Of a stretch of DNA of 11,394 nucleotides, positions 5,734-11,394 are shown piece after piece. The stretch is taken from positions 1 to 11,394 of the forward strand of contig DDOS01000122.1 in assembly GCA_002341805.1 (NCBI GenBank). Reading direction: 5' to 3'. Under the pieces are notes generated by a model, which was not told the DNA's origin, ran no database searches, and worked only from the letters and a program-made list of their open reading frames with translations. This stretch comes from Aquificaceae bacterium UBA2488. Its GTDB lineage: Bacteria > Aquificota > Aquificia > Aquificales > Aquificaceae. The position numbers and the translations under genes are program-made. Position 1 is the stretch's first letter. Every line of letters begins with the position of its first letter.

Positions 5734-7389
5734 TTTGAATTTACCTATATTTTTCTTAGATTCTTCAGAGATGCCGTGTATATTTTTAGTCTTTTCTGAT
5801 ATATCTAAAATATTTTTAGTGTTTTTATCGGAAACAGCTTTTATATTCATCACTGCCATCACTATATTTTCTAAAGCTTTGTTTTGCTGTTCTATAGCTT
5901 TTGCTATTTGTTCTATTAATATTGATATATTTTCAAAACCTTTTATAAGGTTATTAAACTCTTTAATGGATTCTTCTACTGCTTTTGCATTATCTTCAAT
6001 AGCTCCTAATATTTCTGATATCATGTTGTTTATCTCTGAGGCTATCTCTTGAGTATTGTTTGCTAGTTTTCTAACCTCATCCGCTACTACAGCAAAACCT
6101 CTACCTTGTTCACCAGCTCTTGCTGCTTCAATGGCTGCATTTAATGCTAAGAGATTAGTTTGGTCTGATATATCTATTATTTTTTCTATAAATTCTGATA
6201 TAGTAGCTCCAGAATGCATGATTTTTGAAGAGGCTTCCTTTAGGGCATCAAACTTTGATTTGCTTAATATTATAGATTCGTTCATAGATTTTGTAGAACT
6301 ATCAAGCTCATCAGTGCTAAGGGTTATATTTTTTAATGTAGCGGAAAATTCTTCTATCATAGAAGATATTGTGTTTATCTCTTCGTTTTGATCAGATATA
6401 TTTTTAGATACTTCTTGAATATCTTTGTCAAGAGACGAAATGGTATCTGCTATTTTGTTAAAATTTTCTACAGATAGTTTTAGGCTTTTAGCTAAAAGCT
6501 CGATAGCACTGTTTAGTTTAGCTTTTATATTTTCAAACTCTCCCTCGAATTGACCCGAGATTTTGTATGTAAGATCGTTCTTAGACAACGCTCCAGCTAA
6601 ATTTGACAATTCACCAAATATAACTTTTAGTACATTGAAAAGTATCTTATAGGAGTTCGCTATATTGCCTATTTCATCTTTTAATTTCACCTTATCTAAA
6701 GATCCTACTATATTGTCTTTATCTGATAAGTTTCCTTTAGATATTTCTCCTATCGAGGCTTCTATTTTAGAGAATATGTTTATATATTTTGAGAAAAATC
6801 TATTCATCGTAAAAAATACTAAAAGTATTACACCTAGATAAAAAGTAGCAATAGCCACCGAGAGCTTTAGGCCTATATTTCTTAACTTTGTTAAATCTAG
6901 TTTTAATGTTATAGCTCCTAACACTGTGCCTTCTTTTACTTGATGACATTGTAAACAATTTATACCTTTATAGGGTTTTGCTATATAAGGTATAGTGATC
7001 CTAAAAGTAGAACCTTTTAAATTTTCAGAAAACACATATTTTGGCTTGCCAGTTTTTAATACATCTAAGTCTATCTTATCTCTTGGATTTTCATTTTTAA
7101 ACCCAGGACCAAATTGCTTGTCTACGGCAGAACCTCTTATCACATAAACATCTTTTATGCCTTTTATATACTTTACTTCTTTTAGAATAAATTCTCTATT
7201 TGCCATTGTGCCATTTATCATTTCTGAGTTAAGACCTATGCGTACTGTGTTTGCTGCTATATTTGCGGTTTGATCGGCGCTTTTTAGAGCTAAAAGCTTT
7301 GTGTTGTAAGCAATAGCTAATATACTAACAATCCACAGGAAAAGCAGTGCAAGCAAAATCCTAAAGTTTACCTTAGCTTTAAAACTCAT
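5728..7389 (-). CDS. Methyl-accepting chemotaxis protein with periplasmic heme-c (CxxCH) sensor domain
   Basis: A 553-residue transmembrane chemoreceptor. TM1 is about residues 10-29 and TM2 about 172-194, enclosing a periplasmic domain of roughly 140 residues. That domain contains CLQCH (C145, C148, H149), a heme-c attachment motif, just before a strand [11 protein letters not shown]. This order resembles Tll0287/DUF3365-type heme PAS-like sensors and the Geobacter c-type heme chemoreceptors. A HAMP region (about 195-250) and a long coiled coil follow. The signalling hairpin is complete: [19 protein letters not shown] through [18 protein letters not shown] (405-443). No C-terminal CheR/CheB tether pentapeptide is present (it ends GKFKL). 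It probably signals redox potential or a gas ligand to CheA. It is the last gene of the lpxC run, 7 bases after its stop, with its own TATAAT box and no Shine-Dalgarno. Confidence 0.93.
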   Translation of the reverse strand: MSFKAKVNFRILLALLFLWIVSILAIAYNTKLLALKSADQTANIAANTVRIGLNSEMINGTMANREFILKEVKYIKGIKDVYVIRGSAVDKQFGPGFKNENPRDKIDLDVLKTGKPKYVFSENLKGSTFRITIPYIAKPYKGINCLQCHQVKEGTVLGAITLKLDLTKLRNIGLKLSVAIATFYLGVILLVFFTMNRFFSKYINIFSKIEASIGEISKGNLSDKDNIVGSLDKVKLKDEIGNIANSYKILFNVLKVIFGELSNLAGALSKNDLTYKISGQFEGEFENIKAKLNSAIELLAKSLKLSVENFNKIADTISSLDKDIQEVSKNISDQNEEINTISSMIEEFSATLKNITLSTDELDSSTKSMNESIILSKSKFDALKEASSKIMHSGATISEFIEKIIDISDQTNLLALNAAIEAARAGEQGRGFAVVADEVRKLANNTQEIASEINNMISEILGAIEDNAKAVEESIKEFNNLIKGFENISILIEQIAKAIEQQNKALENIVMAVMNIKAVSDKNTKNILDISEKTKNIHGISEESKKNIGKFKL

Positions 7390-7395
7390 TTATAT

Positions 7396-7401
7396 ATTAT
7401 A
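7396..7401 (-). promoter_or_regulatory. Candidate internal -10 box for the chemoreceptor
   Basis: On the minus strand TATAAT overlaps the last codon and stop of lpxC and ends 6 bases before the chemoreceptor ATG. It could allow separate leaderless expression of the receptor. TATAAT arises easily in this sequence at a GTA TAA stop context, so this is tentative. Confidence 0.25.
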
Positions 7402-8272
7402 CTGCTATTACTTCCTCCATGTCTATAACTTTTATATGTTTTATAGCTTCTTTTAAGAACTTGACGTTTAGGGTATGTCCTCCCATGTAAGAGTATATAT
7501 TTGCAGAAAATCTAAAGCCTGCCAGATACATATCTCCTATTAAATCCAATATTTTATGAGTTACTGGCTCTTTTATATGTCTAAAGCCTTCTTGGTTTAA
7601 AGCCCCTTTTTCAGTTAAAACTAACGTGTTGTCTAAGGAACCACCTTTTGCAAGTCCAAGATTTTTGATATACTCCACATCTTTAAAATGGCAAAATGTT
7701 CTTGATGATATGATATCCTCTTGGATAGTGGGTTTTCCAAGTTTAGTGTTGTATGTATAGTTTTGAGTTTTTAAAAAGCTTCCAAACTCACCTTCAAAGC
7801 TTATACTAAGCTCATCTATGGTTTTTGAGCTTTTAGCCATAATATAAGAATTACCATTTAACACTCTCATGACATTGGATAGATATCCATAACTTCTTGG
7901 AAAATCTTGTATTTCGTAATTATTTTCTAAAAGCTTAAATATTTCTAAAGCACTACCATCCATTATGGGCACTTCTTGACCTTTTATAAACTCCACTATG
8001 GCGTTATCTATGTTTGCTAGATAAAGAGATGCCATAAGATGCTCTATGGTCCTAAAGTATACTATACCATCTCCTATGCTTGTGGAAGAAGATGTATCCA
8101 CTACGTTGTCTATATTGGCTTTTACAAAATGATTACCCTTTTTAAAAACTATGCCCGTGTTGTGTTCTGCTGGATGGATTATTGCTTTAGCATGTTCCCC
8201 AGAATGAATACCTACACCTTCAAAGGATACAACATCTTTTAATGTGGTCTTTTTTACCATCACTCTATCCAT
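7397..8272 (-). CDS. lpxC: UDP-3-O-acyl-N-acetylglucosamine deacetylase LpxC
   Basis: LpxC removes the N-acetyl group of UDP-3-O-acyl-GlcNAc, the committed step of lipid A synthesis, in the cytoplasm with a catalytic zinc. The 291-residue protein shows all key elements: FEGVGIHSGE near the start; E77-H78 in RTIEHLMASLY (general base and zinc ligand); PIMDGSALE; H239 and D243 in VTHKILDLIGD (zinc ligands); and H266 in GGHTLNV (catalytic). Length fits the single-domain family, with no FabZ fusion. It resembles Aquifex aeolicus LpxC as remembered. The start may be M1 at 8272 or M5 at 8260; the latter gives the usual short MVKKTTLK... N-terminus. Neither has a clear Shine-Dalgarno. It lies 28 bases after hemD. 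Confidence 0.96.
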   Translation of the reverse strand: MDRVMVKKTTLKDVVSFEGVGIHSGEHAKAIIHPAEHNTGIVFKKGNHFVKANIDNVVDTSSSTSIGDGIVYFRTIEHLMASLYLANIDNAIVEFIKGQEVPIMDGSALEIFKLLENNYEIQDFPRSYGYLSNVMRVLNGNSYIMAKSSKTIDELSISFEGEFGSFLKTQNYTYNTKLGKPTIQEDIISSRTFCHFKDVEYIKNLGLAKGGSLDNTLVLTEKGALNQEGFRHIKEPVTHKILDLIGDMYLAGFRFSANIYSYMGGHTLNVKFLKEAIKHIKVIDMEEVIAV

Positions 8273-8300
8273 GCTATTTATATAGCAAATTATGTGCCAT

Positions 8301-8987
8301 CTATCTTATGCTTTTAATATAAAAAGCCAAAGACTCTATGGAAGGACTTGCTGGAGTATATGATACGCTAAAACCCTCTTTTTCTATGGCGCTTTTGGTG
8401 GTATTTCCTATGGCAAAAAGTTCTTTGGAGTGAAGTATATTTTTGCAATTTTGCAAATTTTCTATGATACTGTAAAAGGCTGATGGACTGGCAAAGAAAA
8501 TTCCATCTATAAGGTTTAAGCATTTTAGCAATTTTTCTAATTTGTATTTTTTATAAACTGTTTCATAGGCTTTTAATATAAAAATATTCTTAGAGGATGT
8601 AATAGATTTTATATCCTCTGGAAGTTCAAGCTCTGTCCTTATCCAAAGGGCTTTATCGGATGTCTTATTTAAAATCTCTTTTATATCTGAAGTTCCTATA
8701 TATATATCTGTATCTATATGTCTTTTGATGGCTTTGGCGGTTCTTTGACCTACTGCGTATATTTTTATATTAGCATTTTTGCAAATAGATATTTTATCAA
8801 AGAATATGTCCACTGCTTTTTGGCTGCTAAATATAATACTATCAAAATCAAAACTCATAAGCTCAAAAGATAATGGTTTTATCTCAATCATTGGAAGGCT
8901 TAAAGTTTTTATACCGTGTTTTAAGAATATATCTTTTGTTTTTTGATTGTCTTTTTTCTCTCTGGTAAGGAGTAGTTTATATGCCAT
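8301..8987 (-). CDS. hemD: Uroporphyrinogen-III synthase HemD
   Basis: HemD cyclises hydroxymethylbilane with inversion of ring D to give uroporphyrinogen III, precursor of heme, siroheme and corrinoids. The family is poorly conserved, but the 228-residue length and pattern fit: LLLTRE at the start, IIFSSQKAV (51-59), YAVGQRTAKAI (77-87), LWIR (114-117), YETVYK (141-146), FFASPSAF (164-171) and AIGNTTKSAIEKEG (192-205). This is the two-lobed alpha/beta layout with the active site in the cleft. It overlaps nusB by 11 bases, so translation is probably coupled. Supply of heme is relevant to the heme-c chemoreceptor two genes downstream, though that link is only positional. Confidence 0.87.
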   Translation of the reverse strand: MAYKLLLTREKKDNQKTKDIFLKHGIKTLSLPMIEIKPLSFELMSFDFDSIIFSSQKAVDIFFDKISICKNANIKIYAVGQRTAKAIKRHIDTDIYIGTSDIKEILNKTSDKALWIRTELELPEDIKSITSSKNIFILKAYETVYKKYKLEKLLKCLNLIDGIFFASPSAFYSIIENLQNCKNILHSKELFAIGNTTKSAIEKEGFSVSYTPASPSIESLAFYIKSIR

Positions 8988-9390
8988 TCTCTACAAGATG
9001 AGACAAGACTCCATTTATAAAAGTAGTGGTATTTTTATTGCTATATTTGTTTGAAATGTCTAGGTAATCTATTATAGCTTGGATTTTTTTCTGGGGTTTT
9101 AGATATAAAAACTCTGTAAATGCCGTTCTTAAAAGGGCTTTTTCAATGGCACCGATGTTGTCAAAGTTCCAGTTTTCTAACTTAGAAGATATCTCTTTGT
9201 CTATATATTCTGTATTATCAGAGAAAAGTTTCACAATACCAACCGCATACTTTTTTGCATCTTTTTTGGGCTTAAACTCCATCACATGCAAAATATCTTC
9301 TAATATAGGTATAGGCTCACCGCCTTTTATATCCCATGCATAAAGAGCGTTAAAAGCAAGTTCCCGAGAGAGGGTTTTATGGTTTTTCAT
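8977..9390 (-). CDS. nusB: Transcription antitermination factor NusB
   Basis: NusB binds boxA RNA with NusE (S10) and takes part in antitermination of rRNA operons. At 137 residues, all-helical, it fits the family. LSRELAFNALYAWDI (7-21) is the N-terminal R..A...LY motif; AIEKALLRTAFTEFLYL (81-97) is the core helix; IIDYLDISNKYSN and TTFINGVLSHLV (123-133) are the C-terminal signature. It starts 4 bases after the nucleotide-sugar dehydrogenase stop, with a GGAG about 13 bases upstream, and overlaps hemD. Its place between a sugar dehydrogenase and hemD, rather than beside ribH, is a less usual neighbourhood. Confidence 0.93.
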   Translation of the reverse strand: MKNHKTLSRELAFNALYAWDIKGGEPIPILEDILHVMEFKPKKDAKKYAVGIVKLFSDNTEYIDKEISSKLENWNFDNIGAIEKALLRTAFTEFLYLKPQKKIQAIIDYLDISNKYSNKNTTTFINGVLSHLVENGI

Positions 9391-9394
9391 AAAT

Positions 9395-10705
9395 TTATAA
9401 ACTCCAGTATAAAAAGCTGTTTTTTAGGGCTTTATCTTTGCTGTATATATTTTTTATATCTATCAAAATAGGTGGTTTTGATAGTAGATTTTTATAAAAG
9501 CTAAAATCATACTCGCAAAATGCATTGTGTTTTACAGCTACTATAATAGCATCGTATGGAGATAATGACCTTGGGTCTTTTAAAAGCTCAATATCATATT
9601 CTCTAATGGCCTCATCTTTGTAAACATAAGGATCATGCACAAATACGTTTATGCCAAACTCTCTTAACTCTTTGTATATATCGTATACTTTTGTGTTTCT
9701 CAAATCTGGTATATTTTCTTTAAAGGATAAACCTAATATAAGCACTTTGGAGTTTTGGACTTGTTTTTTGGCTTTTATTAAAAGCTTCAAAAGGTTGTTT
9801 ACCACAAAACTTGGCATATAGTCATTCACTCTTCTACCGGCTAATATCACCTCTGGATGATGTCCAAGTTCCTGAGCTTTGAAAGTAAGATAGTATGGGT
9901 CTACGCTTATGCAATGTCCGCCCACAAGTCCAGGTTCAAACTTTAAAAAATTCCATTTTGTGGATGCCGCTTCCAATACATCTTTGGTATTTATGCCAAT
10001 TTTGTGAAATATCATAGATAATTCGTTCATAAGAGCTATGTTTATATCCCGTTGGGTGTTTTCTATAACCTTAGCAGCTTCTGCCACTTTTATAGATTTT
10101 GCTTTAAAAATACCTGCTTTTACCACAGCTCCATACACATTGGCAATAAGGTCTAAGGAGTCTTTTGTATCTCCTGATACCACTTTTGTGATATTTTCAA
10201 AAGTGTGTATTTTATCTCCTGGGTTTATACGTTCTGGAGAGTATCCTATGTTAAAATCTTTTTTCCAAACAAGTTTTGACTCTTTTTCCAATATATGTAC
10301 GCACTCCTCCTCGGTAAGCCCAGGATATACAGTGGATTCATACACCACCACAGAGTCCTTTTGAAGATACTTTCCCACAATAGAAGATGCTCCAAAAACA
10401 TACTTTAAATCTGGTACATTGTGTTTATCTATAGGTGTTGGCACAGTTATGATGATAAATCTACATTCTTTTATCTTGTTCTCATCATAGGTGAAATCTA
10501 TATTTGAGGATTTTAATATATCTTCGGATATCTCCTTTGTTCTATCTATATTAGCTTTTAGCTCGTTTATACGAACTATATTTATATCAAAACCAGCTAC
10601 GTTAAAGTGTTTAGAAAATGCTATGGCCAATGGAAGACCCACGTAGCCAAGACCTACAACGCATACTTTCTCTTTTTTGGATATCAAATCTTCAAATTTA
10701 AGCAT
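9395..10705 (-). CDS. UDP-N-acetylhexosamine 6-dehydrogenase (TviB/WbpO-type nucleotide sugar dehydrogenase)
   Basis: A 436-residue UDP-sugar 6-dehydrogenase that oxidises C6 twice with 2 NAD+ to give a UDP-hexosaminuronic acid. The Rossmann motif is [12 protein letters not shown] (16-27). ITVPTP (86-91) and YESTVYPG (122-129) are family blocks. Catalytic residues are present: E158 in SPERINPG, K212 and N216 in [11 protein letters not shown], and C265 in [15 protein letters not shown]. The C-terminal domain contains [28 protein letters not shown]......T.E directly after the first strand is typical of the TviB/WbpO branch acting on UDP-GlcNAc or UDP-GalNAc; WecC/WbpA-type activity cannot be excluded. 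The product would feed capsule, O-antigen or exopolysaccharide. It overlaps tyrS by 8 bases. Confidence 0.9.
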   Translation of the reverse strand: MLKFEDLISKKEKVCVVGLGYVGLPLAIAFSKHFNVAGFDINIVRINELKANIDRTKEISEDILKSSNIDFTYDENKIKECRFIIITVPTPIDKHNVPDLKYVFGASSIVGKYLQKDSVVVYESTVYPGLTEEECVHILEKESKLVWKKDFNIGYSPERINPGDKIHTFENITKVVSGDTKDSLDLIANVYGAVVKAGIFKAKSIKVAEAAKVIENTQRDINIALMNELSMIFHKIGINTKDVLEAASTKWNFLKFEPGLVGGHCISVDPYYLTFKAQELGHHPEVILAGRRVNDYMPSFVVNNLLKLLIKAKKQVQNSKVLILGLSFKENIPDLRNTKVYDIYKELREFGINVFVHDPYVYKDEAIREYDIELLKDPRSLSPYDAIIVAVKHNAFCEYDFSFYKNLLSKPPILIDIKNIYSKDKALKNSFLYWSL

Positions 10706-11394
10706 TTGGTAGCACTCTTGCGAACTGTTTTTTACCCACTTGGATTTTTAATTCTTTATCTATTCTTATCTCTTGGTTTGGGTCTGTTATTTTAACAGAA
10801 TTTATTTTAAACCCTCCACCTGATACGATTCTTCTTGCCTCATTGTTTGAAGAAGCAAAACCAAGCTTTACTATAAGCTCGTAAGCTTTTAAATTTTCAT
10901 CTTTTGAAAAGCTAAATACAGGAGCCTCCTCTGGAAACTCTTTGTGAGAGAATGTGGATTCGAAAAACTCTCTTGCCGATTTTGCCTCTTCTTCGCCGTG
11001 AAATCTTGATGTTATAAAATAGGCAAGTTGTTTTTTTGCTTCCATTGGATGTATAGATTTTATCTGTTCTATCTCTTTTGGGTTTTTATCAGTAAGAAGG
11101 GTATAATAATCATACATAAGCTCATCGGATATACTCATAGTCTTTCCAAACATATCTTTAGGTTCATCAGTTAGGCCTATGTAGTTGTCATAAGATTTCG
11201 ACATTTTTTTAACACCATCAAGCCCTACCAAAAGAGGCATCGTTATGCAAATTTGCTTTTCAAGTCCATAATCTTTTTGAAGCTCTCTACCCACAAGTAG
11301 ATTAAACTTTTGGTCAGATCCACCTATCTCTACATCGGCTTTTAATACCACAGAATCGTATCCTTGAAATAGCGGATATAAAAATTCATGTATG
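10698..11394 (-). CDS. tyrS: Tyrosyl-tRNA synthetase, C-terminal part (5' end outside window)
   Basis: The open frame continues past the right edge without a start; the first whole codons read [14 protein letters not shown], then [17 protein letters not shown]. The 231 residues present are the C-terminal part of a class I synthetase that charges tRNA-Tyr. The second half of the Rossmann catalytic domain includes [19 protein letters not shown] (tyrosine binding) and the KMSKS loop in [12 protein letters not shown] helical linker follows, then a C-terminal S4-type RNA-binding domain ([30 protein letters not shown]). About 165-170 N-terminal residues with the HIGH motif are missing, judged against the usual length of about 400. 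A GTG at 11351 could be misread as a start, but family conservation runs straight through it. It leads the minus-strand gene run as seen here. Confidence 0.95.
   Translation of the reverse strand, partial: IHEFLYPLFQGYDSVVLKADVEIGGSDQKFNLLVGRELQKDYGLEKQICITMPLLVGLDGVKKMSKSYDNYIGLTDEPKDMFGKTMSISDELMYDYYTLLTDKNPKEIEQIKSIHPMEAKKQLAYFITSRFHGEEEAKSAREFFESTFSHKEFPEEAPVFSFSKDENLKAYELIVKLGFASSNNEARRIVSGGGFKINSVKITDPNQEIRIDKELKIQVGKKQFARVLPNA

Noticed and set aside
5690..6391. Two plus-strand open frames (5690-6052, 6056-6391) under the chemoreceptor
   Set aside because: They are antisense shadows of the MCP signalling domain, whose conserved hairpin motif is on the minus strand.
8274..8300. Nine-codon mini-ORF (MAHNLLYK, stop) between hemD and lpxC
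   Set aside because: It directly follows the hemD stop and ends just before the lpxC ATG, but it has no Shine-Dalgarno, no hairpin and no amino-acid run typical of an attenuation leader. A chance ORF in a 28-base gap is likelier.
10038..10364. 108-codon plus-strand open frame
   Set aside because: Antisense to conserved dehydrogenase codons ([19 protein letters not shown]); no independent coding evidence.
11349..11351. GTG as the tyrS start
   Set aside because: The conserved TyrS sequence [12 protein letters not shown] continues in frame upstream of it to the window edge, so the true start is outside.

Overview
This AT-rich, fully packed window looks like chromosome from a Gram-negative thermophile-type bacterium, most likely an Aquificota member such as Hydrogenobaculum or a relative. 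The Gram-negative call rests on lpxC, an outer-membrane secretin and a heptosyltransferase-like gene. The Aquificota call is inference: the LpxC sequence resembles, from memory, the Aquifex aeolicus enzyme over long stretches (the GEF..FL..Q segment, the LGLAKGGSLDNTLVL block, the HK..DLIGD helix). A low-GC Campylobacterota genome is the main alternative. There is no rRNA, tRNA, insertion sequence or CRISPR array, and no gene-free stretch longer than about 60 bases.

Left arm (1-3213) is a type IV pilus / secretin locus. Four minus-strand genes run leftward as an overlapping operon: a secreted protein with a SPOR-like segment (1960-2631), a secreted coiled-coil protein (1601-1972), a secreted coiled-coil plus SH3-like protein (1008-1613), and the N-terminal 337 codons of a PilN-like secretin that leaves the window at base 1. 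A class III prepilin (2692-3213) is transcribed divergently from a 60-base shared promoter region. The two middle genes are partial tandem copies of one another, including the gene-gene junction.

Middle (3210-5733): a short-chain dehydrogenase on the minus strand, with pteridine-reductase-like catalytic geometry, lies tail to tail with the prepilin. It is divergent from a two-gene plus-strand operon of a ROK-family sugar kinase and a GT9 heptosyltransferase-like enzyme, joined by an ATGA overlap. That operon ends tail to tail with a chemoreceptor.

Right arm (5728-11394) is one long minus-strand run: tyrS (5' end outside the window), a UDP-HexNAc dehydrogenase of the TviB/WbpO type, nusB, hemD, lpxC, and a methyl-accepting chemotaxis protein. 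Gaps or overlaps are at most 28 bases. It mixes translation, transcription, tetrapyrrole, lipid A and surface-polysaccharide functions. The terminal chemoreceptor carries a CxxCH heme-c motif in its periplasmic domain, so it probably senses redox state or a heme ligand.

Cell-envelope functions recur across the window: pilus, lipid A, LPS core-type glycosyl transfer and acidic sugar nucleotide synthesis. Shine-Dalgarno sequences are patchy. Several first genes have a TATAAT-like box ending only 6-8 bases before the ATG, which suggests leaderless mRNAs. The hexamer AAAAGC is visibly over-abundant on both strands and in several reading frames.
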